From positions 124,001-188,000 of the forward strand of contig NZ_FUKR01000032.1 in the NCBI RefSeq assembly GCF_900163835.1: a stretch of DNA of 64,000 nucleotides. Reading direction: 5' to 3'. A program made the position numbers and the translations under genes. Numbering within the stretch: the stretch's first letter is position 1; every line of letters starts with the position of its first letter. The DNA is from Mycetocola reblochoni REB411. GTDB lineage: Bacteria > Actinomycetota > Actinomycetes > Actinomycetales > Microbacteriaceae. Positions 33,956 to 41,735 of this stretch are shown one piece after another. The notes under the pieces are model-generated. The model did no database searches. It was not told where the DNA came from and was given only the letters and a program-made list of their open reading frames with translations.

Positions 33956-35116
33956 TCAGTCCGTCGGACGATCCTCCGCAGGGGCGTCCGTCGTGGGACC
34001 GGCCGCGCCGGGAGTGGGCTCGGCCGCGTCGCGTGCCGCCGCGTCGTTCCGCGCGGAACGGCGACCCGAGATCAGCTGTCGCGCGATCTCCTGCAGCCGG
34101 TCGGCGTTCAGCCCCGGACCGGCGTCGTCGGCGGCGGGCCCGGCCGAACCGGTGTCGTGATCCGTGGCACCGGCCGGGGAGGGGGACCTGTGCGGTCCGG
34201 CGTCGGGTCCGGCGGCCGGCCCTCCGGGCAGGAAGCCCTTGCCGATGCCCTTGAGCGCCTCGGTCAGCTCCGAGGGGATGATCCACAGCTTGTTCGCGCT
34301 GCCGTCGGCCAGCTGCGGCAGGGTCTGCAGGTACTGGTAGGCGAGGAGCTTCTCGTCCGGCTTGCCCTCGTGGATCGAGGCGAACACGGTCGTGATGGCC
34401 TCCGCCTCACCGTTCGCACGGAGCACCTGCGCCTTGGCGTCTCCCTCGGCCCGGAGGATGGCCGACTCGCGGGCTCCCTCTGCCTCCAGGATCGCGGACT
34501 GCTTGGTCCCCTCCGCGATGAGGATGGCCGCGCGGCGGTCCCGCTCGGCGCGCATCTGCTTCTCCATCGAGTCCTGGATGGACACGGGCGGCTCGATCGC
34601 CTTCAGCTCGACGCGTCCCACACGGATGCCCCACTTGCCGGTCGCCTCGTCGAGCACCACCCGCAGCTGACCGTTGATGTTGTCCCGGCTGGTCAGCGCC
34701 TCTTCGAGGTTTAGGCCACCGACGACGTTGCGCAGTGTCGTCGTGGTCAGCTGCTCGACGGCGCCGAGGTAGCTCGCGATCTCGTAGGTGGCGTCCTTGG
34801 CGTTGGTCACCTGGAAGTACACAACGGTGTCGATCGACACGACGAGGTTGTCCTCCGTGATCACCGGCTGGGGCGGGAAGGACACCACCTGCTCGCGCAT
34901 GTCGATGAGGGGACGCAGCCGGTCGATGAACGGCACGACGATGTTCAGCCCCGGCTGCAGCGTCTTGTGGTACTTGCCGAGCCGCTCGACGATCCCTGCG
35001 TTCGCCTGCGGGATGATCCTGACCGACTTGAACAGGGCGACGATCACCAGCACGACGACGATCGCGACGACGATCCAGCCGACGACGGCCGCGATGTTGA
35101 CGGGTTGCTCGACCAT
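33956..35116 (-). CDS. SPFH/Band 7 (stomatin-like) membrane protein
   Basis: A 386-residue protein: N-terminal membrane helix (about 8-29), a Band 7/SPFH domain (about 30-200, with VRIIPQANAGIVERLGKYHKTLQPGLN), a coiled region rich in A, E and R (about 200-265), then a low-complexity tail rich in A, P, D and G. Such proteins form ring-like scaffolds in membrane microdomains and usually work with a NfeD protein, whose gene is the upstream neighbour on the same strand (six bases apart). Its client proteins cannot be predicted. The tail of about 90 residues is probably disordered. Confidence 0.92.
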   Translation of the reverse strand: MVEQPVNIAAVVGWIVVAIVVVLVIVALFKSVRIIPQANAGIVERLGKYHKTLQPGLNIVVPFIDRLRPLIDMREQVVSFPPQPVITEDNLVVSIDTVVYFQVTNAKDATYEIASYLGAVEQLTTTTLRNVVGGLNLEEALTSRDNINGQLRVVLDEATGKWGIRVGRVELKAIEPPVSIQDSMEKQMRAERDRRAAILIAEGTKQSAILEAEGARESAILRAEGDAKAQVLRANGEAEAITTVFASIHEGKPDEKLLAYQYLQTLPQLADGSANKLWIIPSELTEALKGIGKGFLPGGPAAGPDAGPHRSPSPAGATDHDTGSAGPAADDAGPGLNADRLQEIARQLISGRRSARNDAAARDAAEPTPGAAGPTTDAPAEDRPTD

Positions 35117-35122
35117 GTACTC

Positions 35123-35584
35123 CTACTTTCCTTGCGGGCGGGCTCGAACGATGACGTGGGCGCCGGAGACGGACTCCACGACGACGACGCCACCGGCGGC
35201 GATGTCGTCGCCTGCACTGCGCGCCGTCCAGGTCTCGCCGTTGCCGAGCCTGGCCTGGCCCGACAGTGACGTGATGGGGGAGACGGCGACCCCGACGGAA
35301 CCGACGAGAGCATCGACGTTGGACGTCGGATCGTCTCCGTTCCGATGCAGCGCGCGGCGCAGCGGTCGGCGCAGGAAGAGGATGAGCAGCAGGGCGGTGA
35401 CCGCAGCGATCGTGATCGCCAGCCACCAGGGCGCGCCGAGGATGTCGGCGAGCAGGCCGACGGCGGAGCCGGTCGCCATCATGACGAAGATGAAGTCGAG
35501 CGTCAGCATCTCGACGATGAGCAGGATGAGGATCAGGCCGACCCAGACGATCCAGCTGTGCTCGGTAAGGAATTCGATCAACAC
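35123..35584 (-). CDS. NfeD family membrane protein
   Basis: A 153-residue protein with two membrane segments (about 10-45 and 50-72, the latter ILGAPWWLAITIAAVTALLLILF) and a C-terminal OB-fold domain (about 90-150, LVGSVGVAVSPI and GETWTARSAG). It is the short NfeD form without the ClpP-like protease domain. Its gene precedes the SPFH gene by six bases, the classical partnership in which NfeD anchors or regulates the stomatin assembly. Confidence 0.9.
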   Translation of the reverse strand: MLIEFLTEHSWIVWVGLILILLIVEMLTLDFIFVMMATGSAVGLLADILGAPWWLAITIAAVTALLLILFLRRPLRRALHRNGDDPTSNVDALVGSVGVAVSPITSLSGQARLGNGETWTARSAGDDIAAGGVVVVESVSGAHVIVRARPQGK

Positions 35585-35721
35585 AGCCTCCGTCGCCCCA
35601 CGTCTCGCCCTATGCGTCTGCCTCGACGCTAGCAGTTCGGCGGGGGCATGGGGGAGTTGTTAGGCTCGTACGGCGCTCGAATCCGGGCCGCAGCACCCCT
35701 ACACAGACCCCAGGAGATCAC

Positions 35722-36483
35722 GTGACGTCACCTCTGCCCGTCGGATCCTTGACCGGCAAGACCGCCCTTGTCACCGGCTCGTCACGCGGCATCGGCGCCG
35801 ACACCGTGAGCAACCTCGCCGCGGCGGGCGCACGCGTGGCCATCAACTACCGCAACAAGGAGGCCAGGGCGAGGAAGCTCGCCGACAGTATCGTCGCGGA
35901 CGGCGGCGAGGCGATCATCGTCGGGGGAGACCTCACCGACCCGGCCTCCGTCGCCGACATCTTCGGCACCGTCGCCGACGCGTTCGGCTCGCTCGACATC
36001 CTCGTCCTCAATGCCTCGGGCGGTATGGAGTCGGGCATGGCGGAGGACTACGCCATGGTGCTGAACAGGGACGCACAGCTGAACGTCCTCGATGCCGCGC
36101 TGCCCTTGCTGCACGAGGGCTCGCGTGTCGTGTTCGTCACCAGCCACCAGGCCCACTTCATCCGCGAGGTCGAGACGATGCCGGAGTACCTCCCGGTCGC
36201 CCTGTCCAAGCGGGCGGGCGAGGATGCCCTGCGCGAGCGCATTCCTGCGCTGGCCGAGCGGGGTATCGGGTTCGTCGTCGTGTCCGGTGACATGATCGAG
36301 GGCACCATCACGGCGACGCTGCTGGAGCGGGCGAACCCCGGCGCCATCGGCGCCCGCAAGGAGTCGGCCGGCCGCCTCTACAACGTGAACGAGTTCGCTG
36401 CAGAGGTGTCCCTCGCCGCGGTCGAGCCCGTCCCCGCGGACAACACACGCTACGTCGGTGACGTCACGGACTTCCGCGGCTGA
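35722..36483 (+). CDS. SDR family protein with altered active site
   Basis: A 253-residue Rossmann protein. The cofactor loop TGSSRGIG (18-25) is intact, but the usual NAG motif reads LNASGG. The usual YxxxK active site is PVALSK: the lysine is present, while the position four residues before it is Val and the nearest Tyr lies seven before it. Ser in VTSHQ is conserved. This is a divergent actinobacterial SDR whose redox ability is uncertain. GTG at 35722 has CAGGAG upstream. It stands alone, divergent from NfeD and closed by a strong terminator. Confidence 0.82.
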   Translation: MTSPLPVGSLTGKTALVTGSSRGIGADTVSNLAAAGARVAINYRNKEARARKLADSIVADGGEAIIVGGDLTDPASVADIFGTVADAFGSLDILVLNASGGMESGMAEDYAMVLNRDAQLNVLDAALPLLHEGSRVVFVTSHQAHFIREVETMPEYLPVALSKRAGEDALRERIPALAERGIGFVVVSGDMIEGTITATLLERANPGAIGARKESAGRLYNVNEFAAEVSLAAVEPVPADNTRYVGDVTDFRG

Positions 36484-36494
36484 CCACCACACCG

Positions 36495-36546
36495 GACGCC
36501 ACGCGGGCGGGAACCTCGTCGGCGAGGTTCCCGCCCGCGTGGCGTC
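36495..36546. terminator. Long bidirectional terminator between the SDR and HdeD genes
   Basis: A perfect 24-bp stem (36495-36518 and 36523-36546) with the loop TCGG lies between convergent genes, 12 bp after each stop. It is unusually long. Confidence 0.88.
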
Positions 36547-36558
36547 TGTTGCTGTGCG

Positions 36559-37143
36559 TCAGGCACCACGCCCGAGGGTGATGGCGCGCACCAGCTGGGC
36601 GATTCCGATCACGATGAGGGAGATGCCGCCGACGAGCGCGAGGGTGAGCAGGGACAGCCCCGGCGTGAACAGGACGACGAGGCCGGCGATCACGCTGACG
36701 ACACCGAAGGCGACGGACCATCCCCACGACGCGCTGCGTCCGGCGACCGTGATGGCGAGCACGCCCTCGACGATCCAGCCGATGCCGACCATCAGGACGA
36801 TCGCCAGCAGGGTGGCCTCGATGTTCTTGATCGCGATCACGCCGACGATCACGAGGAGGATGCCGAGGATCACGTTAAGCGCTCGCGTCCCGCCGCTCGT
36901 GCCCGTCACGAACGCTCCGATGGCGACGTAGACCACGCCGGTCACGACGAAGTACAGGCCGAACAGGATTGCGACCGCGGTCAGACTCGCCCCGGGCCAG
37001 AACGTCAGCAACACTCCGATGACCAGAGCGGCGATTCCCGATAGTGCGAGGCCGAGTCGAATTCCTTGCCGGACGCCGCCGACCAGATTGCCGAGGCCGA
37101 GGTCATCGGCGATCGTCTGACGTTCGTGCTGTGTGTCACTCAT
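36559..37143 (-). CDS. HdeD/DUF308 family membrane protein
   Basis: A 194-residue protein of six predicted helices in three pairs (about 28-55, 60-85, 90-110, 112-135, 143-160, 165-190) with the repeat-like sequence of the DUF308/HdeD family. The relative in E. coli is linked to acid resistance; the function here is unknown. A hydrophilic N-terminus of about 25 residues precedes the first helix. ATG at 37143 has AGGAGGGT upstream. The 257-bp upstream region contains a palindrome (37296-37309) and the dha terminator but no further gene. Confidence 0.85.
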   Translation of the reverse strand: MSDTQHERQTIADDLGLGNLVGGVRQGIRLGLALSGIAALVIGVLLTFWPGASLTAVAILFGLYFVVTGVVYVAIGAFVTGTSGGTRALNVILGILLVIVGVIAIKNIEATLLAIVLMVGIGWIVEGVLAITVAGRSASWGWSVAFGVVSVIAGLVVLFTPGLSLLTLALVGGISLIVIGIAQLVRAITLGRGA

Positions 37144-37295
37144 GTCTGAACCCTCCTGATTTCTGGGACGGCGATCGGCCGTCCTCTGCCAACCGTAGCG
37201 AGTCACAGGCTCGGGAGTTGCTCCGTGCGACGCACGACGACGGATACGCCGGGATCGGTCCGCCGTCGGCGGCGCTCCATCGTGCGCGTTGTCCG

Positions 37296-37309
37296 ATAAT
37301 GCACATTAT
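37296..37309. promoter_or_regulatory. Palindrome ATAATG-CA-CATTAT
   Basis: ATAATG (37296-37301) and CATTAT (37304-37309) are perfect inverted repeats two bases apart, with GTTG to the left and CAAC to the right extending the symmetry with gaps. It is the most AT-rich dyad in the window and sits about 150 bp upstream of the HdeD start. TTGACA, a consensus -35, overlaps it on the reverse strand, but I see no -10 at the right distance. Likely a repressor operator; regulator unknown. Confidence 0.4.
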
Positions 37310-37359
37310 GTCAACTACGCGATCGGGAAACGGGTCCTTCCCCTCCCCGAGCTCCGCAG

Positions 37360-37397
37360 ATCCGTGGTCCGCGACGCGGCCGTCGCGGACCACGGAT
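37360..37397 (-). terminator. Terminator after the dha operon
   Basis: A perfect 17-bp stem (37360-37376 and 37381-37397) around CGGC, immediately past the dhaM stop. Confidence 0.85.
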
Positions 37398-37400
37398 GCG

Positions 37401-38147
37401 TCACGCCTCGCCGAAACCGGAGGAGATCAGCTCGCACAACGCGTCGACCGCGTCGGCGGCCTGCGGGCCGGTGGCCTCGATCGACGCCGTCGCCCCGGAG
37501 ACGAGCCCCAGGCCCATGATGCCGAGCAGACTCCTGGCGTTGACCCCGTTGATCGTCACATCGGCGTCGAAGGTGCTCGCCAGGCGCACGAAATCCGCGG
37601 CAGGGCGCGCGTGCAATCCCTCGGAGTTGACCAGGGTCGCCTCACCGTGCACGGCCCCAGACGAATCCGACGCCGAACCAGTCGATGCCGCGCCCGTCGG
37701 AGTCGGTTGCGGCCCAACCGCCGCCGATTCAACAGCCGATGCCGTCGGCTTCCCCTGCGCGTCGTCCCCTGCGGTGCGCCGCAGGGAGCTCTCCGCCGCC
37801 GCGACGACCTCGGCCAAGCCCTGCCCCGTCTGCGCGGCGACGGCCGCCGCCACGGCACCCTCGACGAAGGCGGCGTCCGCGATCACGAACCTCTCGGGAC
37901 GGTCGATGAGCTCCAGCACCGACTCCGCGGTCATCACGGCGGAGCCGAGGTCGGCGATGATCACCGCTTCGCCGTCGCCGATGCTCTCGCAGGCGGCCTC
38001 GATCAGTGCGTAGTCCGTGCCGATCCCCCCGTCGGCTCTGCCTCCGGCCGGGATCAGGCGGACATCGGCCGCCATCTGCGCGGCGATGTCCCGCGTCCCC
38101 TCGGCCACCAGAGCCGAATGCGAGACCAGGATGACGGAGACGCTCAC
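37401..38147 (-). CDS. dhaM: DhaM-HPr fusion, phosphoryl donor for dihydroxyacetone kinase
   Basis: A 248-residue protein. Residues 1-125 are an EIIA-mannose-like DhaM domain with phosphorylated H10 (LVSHS). A linker rich in A, T, S and P (about 126-163) leads to an HPr domain (166-248) with H179 in GLHARPAADF. Unlike the E. coli protein there is no enzyme I-like third domain, so general enzyme I must phosphorylate it. It passes phosphate to ADP bound on DhaL. The four-base overlap with dhaL (38144-38147) shows coupling. A dedicated terminator follows. Confidence 0.93.
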   Translation of the reverse strand: MSVSVILVSHSALVAEGTRDIAAQMAADVRLIPAGGRADGGIGTDYALIEAACESIGDGEAVIIADLGSAVMTAESVLELIDRPERFVIADAAFVEGAVAAAVAAQTGQGLAEVVAAAESSLRRTAGDDAQGKPTASAVESAAVGPQPTPTGAASTGSASDSSGAVHGEATLVNSEGLHARPAADFVRLASTFDADVTINGVNARSLLGIMGLGLVSGATASIEATGPQAADAVDALCELISSGFGEA

Positions 38148-38776
38148 GACACAGCCGTCACGGCGGCAGCCAGAAGCAGAGCGGTGGACTCGGCACCCGG
38201 ATCCCTGTGGCCGGCCGAGCGGTCACCGAGATAGCTGGCCCTCCCCTTCGTCGCGACGAGGGGCTCGGTCGCCTCTGCGCCGGCGCGCGCTGCGTCCGCG
38301 GCGGCGACGAGCGCCTTCTCCGCGGACTCCCCCGCCCCCGACGCAGCCGATGCCGCATCGGCTGCCGGACCCCAGGCGTCATTCATGGTCTTCTCCCCCC
38401 GCGTGGATTTTCCACGCTCGGCGACACCCTCGGCTGCAGCGGTGAGTGCGGTCGCGAGGGTCTCGGCACTCCACTCCGGCTCCCCCGCCGTCGCCCGGGA
38501 GGCCCGCGCGAAGGCCGTGCCGTACAGCGGGCCGGCGGCGCCCCCGACCGTCGAGATCAAGGCCGAGGCGACGACCTTGAGAACCTCGGCGGGAGTCGTC
38601 GCGTCGGCCAGTCCGGAGACACGGTCCGCCGCCGCCTGGAAGCCTCGGTCCAGGTTCTCCCCGTGGTCCCCGTCACCGATCGCGCGGTCGAGACCGTTCA
38701 GGCGATCCCTCTCCCCCACCAGTGTCGCTGCCGCCTCCGCGATCCAGCGTCGAGCCCATGCCGTGTCAAGTGTCAT
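38144..38776 (-). CDS. dhaL: Dihydroxyacetone kinase ADP-binding subunit DhaL
   Basis: A 210-residue all-helical protein with the Mg-ADP-binding aspartates D30, D35 and D37 in LDRAIGDGDHGEN and the STVGGAAGPLYGTAF stretch typical of DhaL. It holds ADP as a cofactor that DhaM rephosphorylates and transfers phosphate to the substrate covalently bound on DhaK. The start at 38776 is ATG with CAGGGAACG upstream; the open frame continues to 38872 inside dhaK and is rejected. The dhaK gene precedes it by 38 bp. Confidence 0.93.
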   Translation of the reverse strand: MTLDTAWARRWIAEAAATLVGERDRLNGLDRAIGDGDHGENLDRGFQAAADRVSGLADATTPAEVLKVVASALISTVGGAAGPLYGTAFARASRATAGEPEWSAETLATALTAAAEGVAERGKSTRGEKTMNDAWGPAADAASAASGAGESAEKALVAAADAARAGAEATEPLVATKGRASYLGDRSAGHRDPGAESTALLLAAAVTAVS

Positions 38777-38814
38777 CGTTCCCTGCCTCTTCTCTGTCCC
38801 TGATCGGTGATCGG

Positions 38815-39828
38815 TCATTCCCCGTGCGGGCCGCGCCGGACCAGAGCGGGCGTATCGACGGGTGCATCCCACAGCTCGGTGAGCTCCGGGTCAAGGTGGA
38901 GGATCGTCACGGACGCGCCCTGCATCTCCAGGGCCGTCACGTAGTTGCCGACGAGCGAGCGGTCGATGATGATGCCGCGCTCGTCGAGGAGCGCGGCGAC
39001 CGAGCCGAACAACAGGTGCAACTCGGACAACGGCGTCCCGCCCATGCCGTTCACCAGCACCAGGACACGCTCACCCTTCGCGACCTCGAGGTCCTCCAGG
39101 ATCGGGGCGAGCAGTCGCGCCGCGATGTGGTCGGCGTCCTCAGCGGGGATGCGAGCCCGTCCGGGCTCGCCATGAATGCCGATGCCGATCTCGATCTCGT
39201 CGTCGGCGAGGTCGAAGCTCGGCACCCCGGCGTGCGGCACCGTGCAGGCACTGAGCGCCACCCCCATGCTTCGCACCCTGGACACGACCGTGCGCGCGAC
39301 CGAGGCGACGGCCTCGAGGTCGTCTCCCCGTTCCGCCGCCGCACCGGCGATCTTCTCGACGAGAAGCGTCCCGGCGACGCCGCGCCTGCCCGCCGTGTAC
39401 AGCGAGTCGCGGACGGCCACGTCGTCGTCGACGAGCACGCTCTCCACCGTGACGCCTTCGAGCTCGGCGAGCTCGGCCGCGGTCTCGAAGTTCAGCACAT
39501 CACCCGTGTAGTTCTTGACGATGAACAGGACACCGCGCCCGGAGTCGACGCTCTGCGCCGCGGCGACGATCGGGTCGGGCGTCGGCGAGGTGAACACCGG
39601 ACCGGGGACAGCGGCGTCGAGCATCCCGCGCCCGACGAAGCCGGCATGGAGCGGCTCATGTCCACTCCCTCCCCCGCTGAGGAGCGCGACCTTGCCCTGG
39701 ACGGGGGCGTCGACGCGCCGGACCGCCAGGGTGTCCCCCACCCGTGCGACCCGGCCGGACTCGGCCCGCAGGAACCCCGCGATCGACTCCGCGACAACGT
39801 TGTGAGGATCGTTGATCAGCTTCTTCAT
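38815..39828 (-). CDS. dhaK: Dihydroxyacetone kinase substrate-binding subunit DhaK
   Basis: A 337-residue protein with GGGSGHEP (52-59), KNYTGD (105-110) and H219 in GIGIHGEPG, the residue that binds dihydroxyacetone covalently as a hemiaminal. It is the first gene of dhaK-dhaL-dhaM, which converts dihydroxyacetone to its phosphate using PTS phosphate from phosphoenolpyruvate. GGGAG precedes ATG. No DhaR-type regulator or glycerol dehydrogenase gene is in the window; trpD lies upstream, 58 bp away, on the same strand. Confidence 0.95.
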   Translation of the reverse strand: MKKLINDPHNVVAESIAGFLRAESGRVARVGDTLAVRRVDAPVQGKVALLSGGGSGHEPLHAGFVGRGMLDAAVPGPVFTSPTPDPIVAAAQSVDSGRGVLFIVKNYTGDVLNFETAAELAELEGVTVESVLVDDDVAVRDSLYTAGRRGVAGTLLVEKIAGAAAERGDDLEAVASVARTVVSRVRSMGVALSACTVPHAGVPSFDLADDEIEIGIGIHGEPGRARIPAEDADHIAARLLAPILEDLEVAKGERVLVLVNGMGGTPLSELHLLFGSVAALLDERGIIIDRSLVGNYVTALEMQGASVTILHLDPELTELWDAPVDTPALVRRGPHGE

Positions 39829-39886
39829 GCTCCACTCCCTGGGTCAGGTCCCACCGGAGGGCGCCACTGCCCGTCCGGGCGGGCCG

Positions 39887-40939
39887 TCAGCTCTGGACCG
39901 AACGCACCCACGAGTCCAGTTTGGCCTGCGCCGCGCCACTGTCAATCGACCCGGCCGCCGTCGCCATCGCCGCGACGAAGCGATCACGCATGGGCTCCTG
40001 CGCGAGCGTCGCGTCGAGCGACAGCTCGTACGCGATGATCCCGGCGGCCGCGTTGAGTAGGACGATGTCCCTGACCGGCCCCTTCTCCCCGTCCAGCACC
40101 CGCCGGACCACGGCGGCGTTCTCGTCCGGAGTCCCCCCGATCAGCGCGGAGATGTCGACCAGCGGGATGCCGAGATCCCTCGGGTCAAGGTCGTGCTCGG
40201 TGACCGAGCCGCGGTTGACCTCCCAGATGTGGCTGTGCCCCGTTGTGGTCAGTTCGTCGAGGCCGTCGTCGCCGCGGAACACCAGAGCGGTCGCCCCCCT
40301 GGTCTGGAACACGCCGACCATGAGCGGCACGACCGAGAGCTTGGCGACGCCGATCGCCGAGGCCTCCGGACGCGCCGGGTTGCACAGCGGACCAAGGAAG
40401 TTGAAGACGGTCGGTACGCCAAGCTCCGCCCTGACCGCTGCCGCGTGCCGGAATCCCGGGTGGAAGGCCGAGGCGTTGACGAAGGTGATCCCGATGTCCT
40501 CGAGAACGGCTGCGACCCTCTCCGCCGGTAGCTGCGCGGGGATGCCCAGCGCCCCGAGGACGTCCGACGATCCCGACAGCGAACTCGCCGCACGGTTGCC
40601 GTGCTTGATCACCGGCACGCCGGACCCCGCAACGACCAGAGCGGCCATGGTCGAGACGTTCACCGTTCCGAACCGGTCTCCCCCGGTTCCGACGATGTCG
40701 ACGCCCCACGGTGAGACGGGAAGCGGCACCGCGTGGTCGAGCGCCGCGTCGCGGAACCCCACGATCTCGTCGACGGTCTCGCCCTTCGCGCTCAGGGCGA
40801 CGAGGAACGCGGCGAGCTGAGCCGGCGTGACCTCGCCCCTCATGACCTGCTCCATGGCCCAGCTCGCTTCGGAGACAGTGAGATCAGTGCCGTCGAGAAG
40901 CGCGAGAAGAACAGAGGACCACGTGGGAGCAGCAATCAT
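39887..40939 (-). CDS. trpD: Anthranilate phosphoribosyltransferase
   Basis: A 350-residue enzyme with the PRPP-binding GTGGDRFGTVNVST beginning at residue 84, KHGNRAASSLSGSSD (112-126) and the anthranilate-contact HPGFR region. It attaches phosphoribose to anthranilate in tryptophan synthesis. As in other actinobacteria it stands apart from the rest of the trp genes and is divergent from ctaE. A -10 box lies six bases before ATG, so the mRNA is probably leaderless and has no attenuator. Confidence 0.95.
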   Translation of the reverse strand: MIAAPTWSSVLLALLDGTDLTVSEASWAMEQVMRGEVTPAQLAAFLVALSAKGETVDEIVGFRDAALDHAVPLPVSPWGVDIVGTGGDRFGTVNVSTMAALVVAGSGVPVIKHGNRAASSLSGSSDVLGALGIPAQLPAERVAAVLEDIGITFVNASAFHPGFRHAAAVRAELGVPTVFNFLGPLCNPARPEASAIGVAKLSVVPLMVGVFQTRGATALVFRGDDGLDELTTTGHSHIWEVNRGSVTEHDLDPRDLGIPLVDISALIGGTPDENAAVVRRVLDGEKGPVRDIVLLNAAAGIIAYELSLDATLAQEPMRDRFVAAMATAAGSIDSGAAQAKLDSWVRSVQS

Positions 40940-40945
40940 GTGCCC

Positions 40946-40951
40946 AGTCTA
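40946..40951 (-). promoter_or_regulatory. -10 box TAGACT of a likely leaderless trpD transcript
   Basis: Read on the reverse strand, TAGACT ends six bases before the trpD ATG, and there is no ribosome binding site. Confidence 0.5.
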
Positions 40952-41004
40952 TCGAGCCACTCCCCCGGTCCTCGCGCACCACGACGGGCGGAAACGGCCC
41001 AAAC

Positions 41005-41023
41005 TTAGGTGAGCCTAATCCAG
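41005..41023. promoter_or_regulatory. DtxR/IdeR-type iron box between trpD and ctaE
   Basis: TTAGGTGAGCCTAATCCAG matches the 19-bp DtxR/IdeR consensus TTAGGTTAGSCTAACCTAA at 15 positions, including all of TTAGGT and CTAA. Its centre (41014) is about 74 bp from both predicted start sites, so it lies midway between trpD and ctaE-qcrCAB. Confidence 0.6.
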
Positions 41024-41074
41024 AGAACAGCGAAACGCGAGAGCCAGGTGCAAAAACCACGTCGAACTATCAGC

Positions 41075-41080
41075 CATAAT
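41075..41080 (+). promoter_or_regulatory. -10 box CATAAT for ctaE-qcrCAB
   Basis: CATAAT ends seven bases before GTG at 41088, the spacing of a leaderless mRNA. This favours GTG over the ATG at 41079 as the ctaE start. Confidence 0.5.
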
Positions 41081-41087
41081 GGAGCAT

Positions 41088-41717
41088 GTGACGAGCACTT
41101 CAGTGAACTATGCGACAAGAGCGCCCAAGATCAACAGGCCCAACACCGTTGCGGTCGGGACGATCGTGTGGCTCGGCAGCGAGGTTATGTTCTTCGCCGG
41201 GCTGTTCGCGATCTACTTCACCCTCAGGTCGGTCGCCCCCGAGCTCTGGGAGCACAACACCGCGTTGCTGAACGTGCCGTTCGCTCTCGTGAACACCACG
41301 ATCCTCGTGCTGTCCTCCGTCACCTGCCAGTTCGGCGTCTTCGCCGCCGAGCGCCTGCAGGCGCGTTCGACGGGCCCGAAGCCCTCGCAGTGGGGCATGG
41401 TCGAGTGGTTCTTCCTCACCTACACGCTCGGCGCGATGTTCGTCGCCGGTCAGATCTGGGAGTACGCCACCCTGGTCTCGGAGGGCGTCACGATCGCCTC
41501 CGACGCGTACGGCTCCGCCTTCTACCTGACGACCGGGTTCCACGGCCTCCACGTCGCCGGTGGCCTCATCGCCTTCCTCCTCGTCATCGGTCGCGCCTTC
41601 GCGGTGAAGAACTTCGGTCACAAGGAGGCCACGAGCGCGATCGTCGTGTCGTACTACTGGCACTTCGTCGACGTGGTCTGGATCGGCCTCTTCCTCGTCA
41701 TCTACTTCCTGCAATAA
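41088..41717 (+). CDS. ctaE: Cytochrome c oxidase subunit III
   Basis: A 209-residue protein (from GTG) with five predicted helices, containing [36 protein letters not shown] and the ending [17 protein letters not shown] typical of CtaE. It is a core subunit of the aa3 oxidase that ends the respiratory chain. An ATG at 41079 would add three residues, but a -10 box overlaps that ATG and sits at leaderless distance from the GTG, so I prefer 41088. It heads the ctaE-qcrC-qcrA-qcrB operon; qcrC starts 18 bp downstream. Confidence 0.93.
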   Translation: MTSTSVNYATRAPKINRPNTVAVGTIVWLGSEVMFFAGLFAIYFTLRSVAPELWEHNTALLNVPFALVNTTILVLSSVTCQFGVFAAERLQARSTGPKPSQWGMVEWFFLTYTLGAMFVAGQIWEYATLVSEGVTIASDAYGSAFYLTTGFHGLHVAGGLIAFLLVIGRAFAVKNFGHKEATSAIVVSYYWHFVDVVWIGLFLVIYFLQ

Positions 41718-41735
41718 CACCGGAGCACATCAACC

